Below, piece after piece: positions 1 to 11,258 of a DNA stretch of 64,000 nt; the first letter of the stretch is position 1; each line of letters starts with the position of its first letter. The notes below the pieces were generated by a model that was not told the DNA's origin, made no database searches, and was given only the letters and a program-made list of their open reading frames with translations. The position numbers were made by a program, and so were the translations under genes. Source of the stretch: Luzula sylvatica (taxonomy: Eukaryota > Streptophyta > Magnoliopsida > Poales > Juncaceae); NCBI GenBank assembly GCA_946800325.1, contig OX326961.1, forward strand, positions 10,766,655 to 10,830,654. The letters run 5' to 3'.

Positions 1-1321
1 ACCCCTTTCCCTTTGGTACCACTTCAATTGAGTGGTACCACGAAGCCTATTTTATGGAAAATTATTGAGTATTGATAAGGACGGGTAAAAAAGTTACAAT
101 GTGCAAGCAATGAATTTTCAAATTTGAAATCAATTGATGATAAACTTTTTTTCTATTTTAAGTGCTAATTTCCTATCACTACCATTCCGAAAGGGTAATT
201 GAGGCCCATAGATTAGTCTTTATTTAATGGGGGGTTTACATATTTACCCTGTTTAAAACTCAGAATATTATAATTAAAATATGGAAATTTTTCATAAATA
301 ACCAACTTTACAAACAAAATTTCAAAAATAACCAACTTTAGAAACTAATTCTGAAAATGTATTGTGCGCTGAACCATTCAGCACCTTTTGTAAAAAGCGA
401 GGTATGGTTCCCCGCTTCTAGTTATCTCCCATTAATTACACCCTGTGTTAAATTAATTGGTAATTAGAGGAAGGCGCGGTATGGAACACCGCCTTTTCTC
501 CAGCGCTCGCCACGTCATAGGGCACTGAATGGTACATCGCCTTGCGCGGTATGGAACCCCGCCTATTTTTTCTGAAACCCTAAACCCGCCGCGCTTCCTT
601 CTTTTCTCTCTTCTCTTCCTCTTTTTCTTCTTTCTTCCCTTTCTTCTTCCCTTTCTTCTTCTTGCTTTCTTCTCTTCGGATCTGAAGTTTTGGTGAAGTT
701 TTGGTGAAATTTTGGTGAAGAAAGCAGATTTTAAGGTATGTATTGTTATTTTTTCTTATTTATATTTCATATTTGAAGTTTTGATGAAGTTAGGGTTTAA
801 ATCATAAGTTTAGAGTTTTATTAAAATTGCAAAAGGTTTTTTGTGAAATTACGAAAATGTCATTGAAATTCCAAAAAAAATTAGTGTAATAAAATTAAGA
901 ATTAAGTAAGGGTTTAAATTGCAAAAAGGGCATTCAAATTAGGGTTAGAATAAGAATGAAGTTAGGGTTTTAATTGCAAATAAATAATTTAAGTTAGGGT
1001 TTTAATTGCAAATAAATAATTTAAGTTAGGGTTTGAATTACACAAAAAATTATTGAAAAAATATTTTAGTGTGATAAAAATAGGAATTAAGTTTTTTGTG
1101 AAATTACAAAGTTTTTTTGTGAAATTACGAAAATGCCATTGAAATTCAAAAAAAAATTTAGTGTAATAAAGTTAGGAATTAAATTAGGGTTTAAATTGCA
1201 AAAATGACATTCAAATTAGGGTTAGAATAGGAATGAAGTTAGGGTTTTAATTGCAAATAAATAATTTGAAAAATTAAGAATTGAAAATAAATGGTACAAA
1301 AAAACAACTTGTAGTGCTAGC

Positions 1322-3199
1322 ATGGAAGGAGCGTCGTTTTGCATTTTTTGGGACGGTAATATTGTTAGGGACGGAAATATACCCCGTTATGAAGGAGGTA
1401 GAAGTACGTTAGTAATTTTACGAAATGGAAGTAATTTTACGGATTTGATACATTTGGTTCGTAATTGCACTGGAATAAATACAGAAATGTATGATATAAT
1501 ATTGAAAACGAATTGGCCATTTCAATCAGGGATTTGGGATATTGTTGAAATTAATAGTGATTCAAGTTTAAGCATGATGATGGCAAATATTACCGGAGGT
1601 TGCAACCAATTGTTTGTTGAACAAAGAGCAAAATATAATCCTTATCAGAATGATGCTGTTTTTGGTTATAATTATCCCGGTCATTCGTCTGATTCCGGAC
1701 ACCATTCTGCATATTATTCGGGTCGTCCCGGTTCATCAGAACAATTTGCTGGACCCTCAGTACCTTCAGAGAGTCGCGCAGAATTAGAGGAGGATATGGA
1801 GGAGGAGGAGGAAGAAGAAGAAGAAGAAGAAGAAGAAGAAGAAGAAGAAGAAGAAATGGAGGAAGACGACGGTAGTAGTGAAAATAGTGTTCCCGAAATT
1901 GATATAGATTACGTGATTCATGAATCTAGTCAAGACGGGGCCTGGATAAATGGAATGAATATGACGGAGGATATCCCCGAATTTTTTGAAGATGACGAAT
2001 GGGTCGATTTAATGATATGTGAAGAAGGAGATGACGACAATGATGAAAAAAATGATTTGTCATCCGAGAAATCTTGGCACGGGCTATTGTTTACAACGAA
2101 GAAAGAAATGCAAAACCAATTGAGAGATTGGTCGATTAAGAATTTTGTCGAGTTTCGAGTAGAGAAAAGTAATACGAGTGAATATCAAATTCGATGTGTT
2201 CAACAAGAATGTGAGTGGAGATTGCGTGCAATTGTGCCCAAATCTGGAATCTCCTGGAAAATTACTAAATTCAAAGGAGGACATACGTGTGTTAATTCTG
2301 GTGTTGGATCTTAGAATCGTCAATAAAATGTCGAACACGTTTGTTTGATGATCCTTCCCAATTTACGTCAAGATATAACTATTGATGTTCATAACATTAA
2401 AGAATTCGTTTTTAAGGAATATCATATCGAAATTAGTTATAAGGTTGCATGGCAAGCACGGTCGGATGCAATTGCCTTAATTTATGGAAAATGGGATGAT
2501 TCTTATGCCGATTTACAATCGTATATGAAGATGTTACAAATGAGAGATCCAAGTACCGTTGTCGATTTTGATTACGGTAACGGCCGTCGGGGTAACTTAC
2601 ATTTCAAACGCGTGTTTTGGGCATTGGGGGCCTCAATTAAAGGTTTTCAACACTGTCGTCCGGTTTTGAGTGTCGATGGTACACATTTGCATGAGACGTA
2701 TTTATGTACTCTTTTAATAGCCACTGGAATGGATGCAAATCGAGGGATATTTCCCGTAGCATTTGCAATTGTCGAGAATGAGAATAGTTCTTCTTGGCAA
2801 TGGTTTTTGGTTCGGGTAAAAGATTACATTACTAAAAGATTACCAATTTGTATAGTTACGGATAGATGGTCAGGTCATCGAGAAGTAATCAACCCAATTT
2901 TTCCCGAGTGAGCAAGGACACGCAATGCGATATTGCATTCGACATGTTCAACAAAATATTGCTAAACAATTTGGTAATAAAGCGTTGGGTGAATTATTTT
3001 GGAAAGCGGCCACTCAAAGAAGTAATGAGGGCCGAATATTCGAGGACCAAAACTACTTCCCCCAAGTCACGTGAAAAGAAAAGCTGGGAGACCGGTAAAA
3101 AAACGGGAACGGACCGAGATGGATGCTGAGGGTCGAAATGCCAATCGATGTGGTTTTTGCAAGGTCCCATTACGTCTTTCTCAAGAACTTCGTGATTAA
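1322..3199 (+). pseudogene. MURA-type MULE transposase, frameshifted and internally deleted
   Basis: The first open segment (1322-2314, 330 codons) has a ubiquitin-like or unassigned N-terminus, an acidic run of about 25 glutamates near residue 160-185, and a C-terminal segment (SWHGLLFTTKKEM to HTCV, about residues 252-325) resembling the MuDR-type DNA-binding domain. Reading stops, then resumes at 2345-2911 with the MULE transposase core: SVDGTHL holds a likely first catalytic Asp and IVTDRW the second. After a frame change, translation at about 2926-3030 gives CIRHVQQNIAKQFGNKALG, the usual 'YCxRH' region. A final segment ending at 3199 has NRCGFCKVPLRLSQ, like the zinc-knuckle tail of these proteins. 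The part between these (third acidic residue, SWIM zinc finger) is largely missing. It would act in the nucleus on the MULE termini, but this copy cannot encode a complete enzyme. Confidence 0.85.
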
Positions 3200-3446
3200 T
3201 TAATGCAAATTGCTAGTTCTTTTAGATATTATGTACTTAATTTTGTATTGAACATCGCGTACTTTGTGTTTTTTGTAAATAATGAATCATGTCATCCATT
3301 TTGTGAATTAATGTATGTTTTGTATGTTTTGTAAATAATGAATCATGTCATCCATTGTGTTTTTGTGAATTAATGTATGTTTTGTATGTTTTCTTTTTAT
3401 ACTTTATTTTGTTTTTTTAGATATTAACCAATGTATTTTTTGACAG

Positions 3447-4698
3447 ATGCAAAATCCAAGACCTATCGATCCTTCCGTTCTGACAGATCAAATAAATCAT
3501 GTGTCGAACGAGGCGGAGAAGCCTGCGATGACGATCCATCAGGGTGGTCGTGATTGGAGTCACTGGACGATGGTGACTCCTGAGATGGAGGTCCGACTGA
3601 GGCGAGTGGAATTTTATTTTCCGACCAGGGGTGCTTGCGTGCAGTTGAATCAGACTTTCATCGCTGCATTGATTCAGAGGTGGCGGTGATCCCTTGTTTA
3701 TGTTATATTCATTTATAATTTTTTAAATTACAATTGTATTTTTCAGATTACTTGGAGTCCTTATACGGATGAGTTTACGATTAATCTACCGGCAGCATGT
3801 TTTGTTGGTTCGGAGATTTGGATGGCAAAAGTCCCGTTGATATGCTCTAATACCGCGGAGATGCACCTACCAGACAGGGTTATGCTCCAGTTTGGTTATC
3901 GCCAACACATCCCTGCAAACCCGATTATGACGCGTCGTGGAAAATTAAAGAACACACAAATCGCACGTTACTTGGATTTTTGGGGGCAGCGAGATACACA
4001 TGTTGTTAGAGAGGACTAGAGCGGTACAGAATTTAATTAGTTCGATCATATTTAATTAAGCATTAATTCTCTAATGACATGTATGTATGTTTTTAGGATT
4101 ACATGAGGTGGTATTGGCGAATAACGAGGCGGTGGATCATCAACGATATTAGTCGTCCTGATTTGAGCTTCCGACCTAGTGGTCCACTTTTGCGATCTAT
4201 GGTATGTCATCATTTATTAATATAATTGTAATTATATTAAATAAAATTGAAGTAATAAAATTAATTTTATTGTAATTATAGGTCAACGAGATACAGTTAG
4301 ATATTCGTCGTTCGAGAGAAGGCGCACCTTGTTGCCCTACTTGCCCATGTCGCATGATCTTAGATCAAATGGGTGGTAGAATGATGGTTTTGCTTGATGG
4401 ATTATCGTTGAACTATTCGCACATTCAGGATGTACCGGCTCCACCCACGATGGATCCTCCACGCCAAACACCGAGTGACTTCGTCCAACCACCATTCACA
4501 GATTACGTTTCCACTTCGCGACCGAATTATGACACTCCTGTCGGTTTCATGGACTTTATGACCACCACCTTTCAAAATGAGTATGGTGCGACTCCGTATG
4601 GTGGTGCCAGTACTTCGTATGGTGGTGGCAGTACTTCGTATGGTGTTCATCCAGACTATTTCGATCCGACACAAAATGCACCGAGAGATGACATTTAG
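3447..4698 (+). pseudogene. plant-mobile-domain (PMD, MAIN-like) gene carried by MULE-1, internally deleted
   Basis: Four exon-like pieces read in order: about 3447-3685 (begins MQNPRPIDPSVLTDQ, includes GGRDWSHW and FPTRGACVQLNQ), 3749 to about 4010 (ITWSPYTDEF, LPDRVMLQFGYRQHIPANP), 4097-4201 (DYMRWYWRITRRW, exactly 35 codons with AG/GT borders) and 4282-4698 (ends FDPTQNAPRDDI then TAG). The fragments match the aminotransferase-like plant mobile domain found in MAIN/MAIL proteins and in many transposons. The central part that the homologue at 16246-17120 retains (from RPETNTFHMP to the YILYFLG region) is absent here, and exon 2 runs into an in-frame TAG at 4017-4019, so I call it a pseudogene. 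Its position inside the inverted repeats makes it a passenger or accessory gene of the MULE. A Gly/Ser/Tyr-rich tail (TSYGGGSTSYG) precedes the stop. Confidence 0.75.
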
Positions 4699-4706
4699 AT
4701 TATTGT

Positions 4707-5074
4707 TATTGTGTTGTGTTTGTGATATTGTGATTGTGATCGTGATTGTGGTTGTCATTGTGATATTTAGACTATTTCGATCCGACTCCGTATGATGATT
4801 GTGAATGTGATATTTAGATGTTTTGATGATGATTGTGAATGTAAAAATTTCAATACCATTAATTAAACCTATAGGGGGTAATTGAAAAGAAAACTTTTTG
4901 TAGGGGATTTTTTGTAAGGGGTCTTTTTGTAATTCAAAAGGGTATTTTTTGGAGTTTTTCAAAAGTAAGGAGTTTTTTTGTAAATTCAAGAAAAGTTAGG
5001 GTTTTACATGTAAATTTCTCAAAAAAAAAATAGAAAGGAAAAAATGAGGGGCGAAGAAGCAATACAAAAGGCGC
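4707..5074. other. MULE-1 spacer between PMD gene and right TIR
   Basis: A TG-rich stretch (repeats of 'TTGTGATTGTGAT', about 4705-4850) and then a T-rich tail with several 'GGGGTNNTTTTTGTAA' units. No coding sequence is supported; open frames here are low-complexity shadows. Confidence 0.5.
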
Positions 5075-5231
5075 TGAACCATATGCCGCCAGGCGTTGTA
5101 CCATAGAGCGCTAGGCGCTGAACCATACCGCGCCTTTCTCTAATTAACAATTAATTAAACACAGGGTGTAATTAATGGGAGATAAATAAAAGCGGGGAAC
5201 CATACCTCGCCTTTTACAAAAGGCGCTGAAT

Positions 5232-5934
5232 TAGGGATGTCAATGGGTCGGGTTCGGGTCGGGTATAGGCTCACCCATATCCTTACCCATCTTAATCGGG
5301 TAATACCCATACCCGACCCGTCAACTAAACGGGTAATTTTACCCGCCCCGTTTATTACCCGCGGGTTTTCGGATTACCCACGGGGATTTTTACCCATACT
5401 TAAATATATACAAAACATTAAAATATAATAACGAAAAATATATATTTTTTCAAATTAAAATATTATCACATAACATAATAATTTCATTAAATATACAACA
5501 AATAATTTTAAGTTGAAATTATTTTATGAAACCAAAATTGACAGAAACGTGAAATAGCTGTAAAAAATAAATAAATAAACATGAATCTAGGAATTTATTT
5601 ATTTTAGTTTTATTTACTAAACAAATAGAAAAAGAAAAATAAATTGTATAATAAAGAACAGTAGAAAAAATAGATTAAACCCATTTAAAAAACAACAAAA
5701 ATAATAAAATATATATTAAAATATTAATATAATTATTATTATTAAGGACCGGGTTCGGGTCGGATATACCCACGGGTCGGGTACGACCTTACCCATACCC
5801 TACCCGTACCCGTGCCGGGTATTTTTTAATCGGGTAATACCCGACCCGCGGGTAGACTTAATCGGGTATTACCCGACCCGCCCGGGTCGGATACCCGTCG
5901 GGCACGGGTATTACCCAACCCATTGACATCCCTA
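5232..5934. mobile_element. non-autonomous hAT-type element inside the MULE-1 right TIR
   Basis: The 703-bp element starts TAGGGATGTCAATGGGTCGG and ends with the complementary ACCCAACCCATTGACATCCCTA. It is flanked by a perfect 8-bp direct repeat, CGCTGAAT (5224-5231 and 5935-5942), the duplication length of hAT transposons. Removing it restores the MULE-1 right terminal repeat. The outer roughly 100-150 bp at each end are dense in CGGGTA/TACCCG words; the core is very AT-rich. No transposase frame is present. Confidence 0.9.
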
Positions 5935-6044
5935 CGCTGAATGGTTCAGCGCAAAATACATTTTCAGAATTAGTTTCAAAAGTTGGTTATTTTTGAAATT
6001 TTGTTTGTAAAGTTGGTTATTTTTGAAAAATTTCCTTAAAATAT

Positions 6045-7671
6045 CATATTTGCTCTCTTATAGATCAAAGATATCATATTTATCAAAAAATTAGAATCAT
6101 CCAATTTTTTCGTTAAAACTAATTATTAATATATATATAATTATTATTTTACCCTGAAAAATTCGAAATATCATATTTACCCTCTGAATAATCTGAAATA
6201 TCAGAGTTATCCTTTTGAAATAAATTATGATATTTACCTTCTAAAAATCCAAAATCTCATATTTACGCTTTCAAAAATTACTAAATTTAAAAAATATTCA
6301 AATTGTTAACCTATTCAATGTTTAGAACATCGACAATTCACGAGCTTCTTCATTAAATGGATTGAGCCACCAAATGAATATTTTGCTATGAATATATAAC
6401 TTACAAAGCATCATATATCATTTGTCATTTTTGTCTTCAATATTCAACAATTAAAGTAGTTTTTACAAATAAGGAAGAAACGAGAAAGATGAGATAAGAA
6501 AACAAATAAAGGAGTTTTTACAATAAAAATTAAAAGAACATAGAAAGATATATTATTCAATAATGATAGGCACCTAGAATTTTTATCTAGATTTGCACCT
6601 AGAAATACACGTGTCAGTCAAATTTAGAATTTTTAGAGTTTTATTTCTATTTAAAAATTTGACGTGGTTGCGCTGTGATTTGCCACTTATGCTTCTAGGC
6701 AAAATCTAGAAATGAAATCTAAGTGCCTATCATTATTGTATATTATTATCCTAAAATAATAATAATTAGGGTTTGTAAAATTAAACCTAATTAATTTGAC
6801 AAATCTAACACCAAACTAACTGTTTGGGTATTTTTAATATTTTGTATGTTTTAAAAGGATAAATATGATATTTTAAATTTTTGAGCAAGTAAACATGGCA
6901 TTTAATTTTTAAAAAGATAAATATGTGAATATGTGAATTCCCCTTATTTAATTGAGGTCTAATGGCATAAATTTGCATTAGCTTGTACAATTATTGCTTT
7001 ATCACTTGCTAAAATGCTCCCACTTTTTAATCCAACTTTAGTTTGCTGTGCAGATTTGGATGTTTCAACTGAATTTACTGTTCAGATTTTTTTTTGTTTG
7101 TCCAATTCTGCAGTATTTGATTACCAATTACCCCCATACAAACAACAAAAAGAGGATATAATCCACTTTCGAATTCGAAAGCAATTTAAATCACATCATA
7201 AATCATGAGCTACCAACAAAAGTAAAAGAAATTAGTTTGGTCCAAAAAACAAATTACAAGAATCAAAGCCTGTTTGCTTAAAATTTACTGGCCCATAATT
7301 CCCAAACAGTTCTTTATATTAAATGCATGTACTTAATCCCAAATTTTAGTACAAAATTTTGGCAAAATTATTGTTTTCACCAATCAAACAATAGTACAAA
7401 GAAAAAAAAACTCGTATAAATTCATGCATATTTGAAGCCAATAAATGTATATATTTGCAAAACCAACAACTAAATAGACGTTTAACAACAAATCAATGTT
7501 TCTCTACAATCATTGAATGATTCTTTTTAAAAGACGAAACCGACCTTGAACCTTCATTCGATTTCCCACACACCAAACAATCTTTATCACATCATGGGCT
7601 CTTTGTCATTTCATCGAACACGTTACGTGCTATCTCAAATTACAAATTTAACAGTAAAATTCTAAATCATT
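6045..7671. other. AT-rich intergenic stretch downstream of the PPR gene
   Basis: No gene is supported. About 6040-6290 and again near 6840-6930 there are degenerate repeats of the type 'GAAATATCATATTTACCCTCTGAA', also echoed left of MULE-1 near 240. A MITE lies at 6558-6738. The interval 7200-7671 is the 3' flank of the PPR gene, which reads leftwards into it. Confidence 0.5.
6558..6738. mobile_element. 181-bp MITE with 9-bp target duplication
   Basis: The ends are inverted repeats (left CAATAATGATAGGCACCTAG; right CTAAGTGCCTATCATTATTG) flanked by a direct repeat TATATTATT at 6549-6557 and 6739-6747. A 9-bp duplication fits a Mutator-type MITE. There is no coding capacity. The interior contains complementary AAATTCTAAA and GTCAAATTT words, so a fold-back is possible. 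Confidence 0.8.
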
Positions 7672-9105
7672 TTAACATGTAAGTCCTGGCTTCTTTCTCA
7701 CTCCTCTCTTAACCATATTTCGCCTTAATTTAAACACCTCTTTCCACATGCCTACAGAGGCATATAAATTTGATAACAGTACGTAATCTCCGTCATGGCC
7801 CGGATCCAACTCGACCAAGCGGGCCCAAGCCGTCAGACCTAATTCGAGTTTCTTATACATTGTACACGAACCGAGTAAGGTTCGCCAAATGACTGCATTG
7901 GGATTAACGGGCATTTTTAATATATAATCGTATGATTCTTCGACTTGGCCCGAACGGCCCAATAAATCGACCATGCATCCAAAGTGTTCGATCCTTGGTT
8001 TTATGTTGTATTTGTGTTTCATTTTGTTGAAATATTCGAAACCTTCATCTACTAAACCACAATGGCTACATGCGTATAAAACGCCAATCATTGTTATGTC
8101 GCTCGGTACCAATTTATCTTGCTCCATTTGGAAGAATAAGTTTAATGACTCTTGCCCAAACCCGTTTAAAGCTAAACCGACGATTAAAGTGGTCCATGAA
8201 ACAACGTTTCTGTACAGACCCATTTCGTCAAACACCTTGTAGGCGGAATCAAAACAGCCACATTTTGCATATAAATCTATAAGCGCGTTGCATACGTGTG
8301 AATTGTTGTTTAAACCCAGTTTAAACAAATATACATGGATTCTTCGCCCTAATTCAAGAGTGCCAAGTTCGGCAGTAGCGGTTAACAAACTTACCATTGT
8401 AAACCCGTCTACTTTAACCCGACCCGTTTTCTCGTTTTCTGCACTCATTTCCTTGAAAAGACTCAAAACCTCATTAGGTCGTGCATTACAAGCAAACCCA
8501 TTGAGTATAGAATTCCAAGCAACAATGCTCTTCTCAGTCATTTCCTCGAACACCTTGTAAGCATTCATGTAAAATCCACATACACTATAAAAATGCACTA
8601 AACCATTCTTCACGAACCCTAAATTTTCAAGCCCATTATGTATTGCTTGTGCATGTACGGACTCACCGTATCTTAAGGACATGACTTTAGCACAGGCCTT
8701 TAATATAAATGGATATGTGTGTGTATCAGGAGAAATCGATACACACAGCATTTGTGAATATACTTTAAGAGCTGGTCTTGGATGTATACTTTCAGCATAG
8801 GCACGAATCATGGTGTTAAATGTGAAAACAGAGGGGTAAATTACTTGGGAGAAAACATTATGTGCGTAGTGTAAAGGGGCTGGTGAGAGAGAAACCAGAG
8901 AAAAGATGAGGTGCTTGGCGAGAAGAGGGTGCGAGATGGGGATCCACGTGCGAAGAGCGTGCGCGTGGATTTGCTTGAGGACGGGGAGCGATTTGGTGCA
9001 TGTTCGAAGAAGAGCAATGCAATGGTGAAGAGTGGGAGGTTTTGAGGAACGTTGTGATGGGTGCATGTCAAGTGTTTGTTGATTTGCTTGCATCGCATGA
9101 GCCAT
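7672..9105 (-). CDS. PLS-class pentatricopeptide-repeat protein (E-type end, no DYW domain)
   Basis: A single 477-codon frame without introns, as usual for this family. PPR proteins of this class bind organellar RNA and guide C-to-U editing or processing in chloroplasts or mitochondria. After an N-terminal region with a QIHAHALRTW motif, repeats follow with the signatures SVFTFNTMIRAYA, DTHTYPFILKACAK, SIVAWNSILNGFA, VDGFTMVSLLTATAELG, NALIDLYAKCG, VVSWTTLIVGLALNGFG, ITMIGVLYACSHCG and RIEHFGCMVDLLGRSG, then an E-like region (VIWRTLLGSC to YVLLSNLYAS). Translation stops at KKPGLTC, just where homologues usually continue into E+/DYW. From memory the closest relative is a DYW protein like Arabidopsis At4g21065, so this may be a C-terminal truncation. 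I chose the first ATG at 9105; a second Met lies four codons downstream. A clear mitochondrial or plastid presequence is not obvious. Confidence 0.9.
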   Translation of the reverse strand: MAHAMQANQQTLDMHPSQRSSKPPTLHHCIALLRTCTKSLPVLKQIHAHALRTWIPISHPLLAKHLIFSLVSLSPAPLHYAHNVFSQVIYPSVFTFNTMIRAYAESIHPRPALKVYSQMLCVSISPDTHTYPFILKACAKVMSLRYGESVHAQAIHNGLENLGFVKNGLVHFYSVCGFYMNAYKVFEEMTEKSIVAWNSILNGFACNARPNEVLSLFKEMSAENEKTGRVKVDGFTMVSLLTATAELGTLELGRRIHVYLFKLGLNNNSHVCNALIDLYAKCGCFDSAYKVFDEMGLYRNVVSWTTLIVGLALNGFGQESLNLFFQMEQDKLVPSDITMIGVLYACSHCGLVDEGFEYFNKMKHKYNIKPRIEHFGCMVDLLGRSGQVEESYDYILKMPVNPNAVIWRTLLGSCTMYKKLELGLTAWARLVELDPGHDGDYVLLSNLYASVGMWKEVFKLRRNMVKRGVRKKPGLTC

Positions 9106-9192
9106 AGATGTACAAAGTAAATGCTACTCTGGGTGACAGGTGTGCTCCAACCAGAGGAAGGAACGAGAACGGAAAGGGAAGATTAATTTTTA
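9106..9192 (-). promoter_or_regulatory. presumed PPR gene 5' leader left between the start codon and a Helitron
   Basis: Only 87 bp separate the PPR start codon from the Helitron terminus at 9193, so any original promoter lies across or within the Helitron. No convincing TATA box is visible in this short piece. Confidence 0.4.
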
Positions 9193-9925
9193 CTAGCTTT
9201 ATCCCCGCGCAATTGCGCGGGATGTTTTTTATATAATTATTTAAATAGAATTAACGCTTGTGCGAATTAACGCGCATGCGTTTGAACTAAATTAATCTAA
9301 TCATGACATATTTGTAAATATCATGATGTCAATAGATGCATAAGGTTCATGAAATTAGTCTATCACGGGTATTATTTTTTAGTATAATTTGTATAAATAA
9401 CATTTGTTCAGGTGCTTCTAAAATCGATTAATATAATCATGACATATTCGCAAATTTTAATATGTACGTAAAATAGGAAAAAAAAGACCAAATGTAAAAA
9501 ATATAAAATAAGAAAAAAAGATAAAAATGTAAAAATGGACCGAAATGTAAATAAAAAAGGACCAAAATATAAATTAAAACAAAAAGGACCAAAATATAAA
9601 AAATGACCAAAATGTAAAATAAGAAAAAGGATCAAAATGTAAAAAAGGACCGAAATATAATATAAAAGGACCAAAATGTAAATAAAAAGGATCAAAATGT
9701 AAAATAAAAAAGATCAAAATATAAAAAAGGACCGTAATGTAATTTAAAAAGGACCAAAATATAAATAAAAAAGACCAAAATGTAAATTTCAAAACTAAAA
9801 ATAACCAAAATGTAAATAGAAAGGATCAAAATTTAAATAAAAAAATATTTTTTTTACACAAAGAGCCTTGATGACTTGGAGGCCTAGAATTGCAAGAAAT
9901 TTCTTAACTTTATACATAAGATATA
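9193..9925 (-). mobile_element. non-autonomous Helitron (3' end toward the PPR gene)
   Basis: On the minus strand the 3' end is the perfect palindrome CCCGCGCAATTGCGCGGG (9204-9221), a short spacer and CTAG followed by T (9193-9196), the standard Helitron terminus. The interior (about 9470-9840) is a degenerate tandem array whose plus-strand form is 'AAAAAGGACCAAAATGTAAAT'. Near 9865-9885 the words GAGCCTTGATGACTTGG match, with decay, the complement of the 5' region of the better preserved Helitron at 27517-28097 (GAGCCACGTCACC), so the 5' end is near 9900-9925. No Rep/helicase frame is present. Open frames called here (such as repeated Phe-Trp-Ser-Phe) come from the repeat. Confidence 0.72.
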
Positions 9926-10320
9926 ATTTGCTCCATTTTTTTAAGATGAGGAAAAAGGAAATGAATGGTAAAAAATTTCTCCCACGTACACAAAAAAATT
10001 TAATTTTTGTTCCCTTCAAATTTGGAGGATAACGGAAGGTAAAAATAATTGTGACAATTTAATATCCGAAATACCCCTCATTTATTTGGGTGCATGTCTG
10101 GTCCGATGGCCATGGGACCATCTCACAACCATGGACATTGTGAATCGTCCGATCTCACAACCGCGTTTATCTCAGTTAGTAGCAAAATAGAAAGTAGATC
10201 TCCTCTCTCGTGAGCATCTTCTTCTCTGAGTGAGTAAACATAAACTCTTTTGTTTTCCAAATACACAAATCAAGCAAGGAAAGCATGTCTGCCATGGAGA
10301 TTCTACTTTGTGCTTCTCCT

Positions 10321-10322
10321 GG

Positions 10323-10388
<66 letters not shown>
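10321..10388. repeat. (CT)n microsatellite
   Basis: About 34 uninterrupted CT dinucleotides inside the leader at the left end of MULE-4. The Ser-Leu-rich open frames over it are artefacts of the repeat. Confidence 0.95.
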
Positions 10389-10391
<3 letters not shown>

Positions 10392-10480
10392 CCACCCTCT
10401 TCTTCGTGGTTTCTACAGCTCATGCTCTTGCCCCTCTTTCTCCTCAACTATCAGAGTCATAACACTTCTTATCGGCGACG

Positions 10481-11258
10481 ATGTCGAGAAATGACACTAC
10501 CTTCTATTCTTCTTCCTCGGCTTTATCACCTGACCCAATCTTCATACATGATGATCGTGTCTCTCTTTCACCCTCTTCTGATGATCTTGTGGAATTTTGT
10601 ATGTAAACTGTTTGAGGAAATGCATTTATTAAATTCTTGACTTTTACAAATATTTCTTGAATAAACTTGTATTTTCATGGCTATTGTTTTGAAGAATTGC
10701 AAACAATCTAGTGTTGGAAATATTCAAAGGGTCAGAACATAATTAGCAATCAAATATTGGATCAGATCAATCAAATTTATGTCCGCAGAAATTACTTACC
10801 CTGTTGAGTGGTACTGAATGAGTGGTATTGTAATTACATAAAATTATTTCAATTTTTTAATATGAACTAGGTACTGTAACTGTATATTCGGCAAAGCAAT
10901 GATATGAACTAGGTACTGTAACTGTATATTTGGCAAAGCAATGATATAGGATTTGTAATTACATAATACTATTTTAATTTTTTAATAGTATTGAGTTAAA
11001 TTTATTTTGCTTTGTTTTCTTTCATTTGCAGAACAATTAGAAATTAATGCAGAGCCTACCAATATGCATTCAAAGCTACAAACAAGATCATGTCCAATGT
11101 CGAATGTATTAATCTTATTTTTATATTTTTTTTATAAAATTTATTGTTTCTTCCTTGTGTAGATAATGTAAGCAAGGATAATATTTCAGTATCACAAATT
11201 GTCGAGACCCCTACTTCAGAAGTAAATACAAATGTGTTATCTCAATATATTCTCCAGG
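10481..11258 (+). pseudogene. possible captured gene fragment in MULE-4
   Basis: An ATG at 10481 opens MSRNDTTFYSSSSALSPD and continues to VEF, followed by TTTT/GTATGT, a plausible splice donor at 10599. After TTTCATTTGCAG (ending near 11032) a segment reads EQLEINAEPTNMHSKLQT in one frame, and after TTGTGTAG (near 11162) a third reads DNVSKDNISVSQIVETP up to CTCCAG/GTAATA near 11258. This is exon-like organisation, but the first junction as written puts the joined codon in a stop, so the gene is broken or my junction is wrong. I do not recognise the family. Confidence 0.35.
10861..10944. repeat. 42-bp tandem duplication
   Basis: Two adjacent copies of a 42-bp unit beginning TATGAACTAGGTACTGTAAC, differing at a single visible position (TATTCGG versus TATTTGG). 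The near identity suggests a recent duplication. Confidence 0.9.

Larger units (their letters stand above)
283..6035. mobile_element. Mutator-like element (MULE-1) with transposase and PMD gene remnants
   Basis: The ends are bounded by a perfect 9-bp direct repeat, TTAAAATAT, at 274-282 and 6036-6044, the target duplication length typical of Mutator elements. Left and right ends are long inverted repeats: left about 283-540, right about 5075-6035 once the hAT insertion at 5232-5934 is removed. Both start GGAAATTTTTC and contain two 'ATAACCAACTTT' units followed by modules of the type GCGCTGAACCATTCAGC and GGCGAGGTATGGTTCC. Inside are a MURA-type transposase remnant and a plant-mobile-domain gene, both on the plus strand. 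The transposase is frameshifted and internally deleted, so the element is probably not autonomous now. The intact target duplication and well-matched ends argue against a very ancient insertion. Confidence 0.93.

Noticed and set aside
18..46. Perfect short hairpin GGTACCACT...AGTGGTACC left of MULE-1
   Set aside because: Only nine-base arms and no further context, so it is likely chance or a scrap of an older element.
10230..10640. Overlapping Ser/Leu-rich and Arg/Glu-rich frames across the (CT)n tract
   Set aside because: Produced by translation of a dinucleotide repeat in all frames; only the short ATG at 10481 was considered as possible coding.
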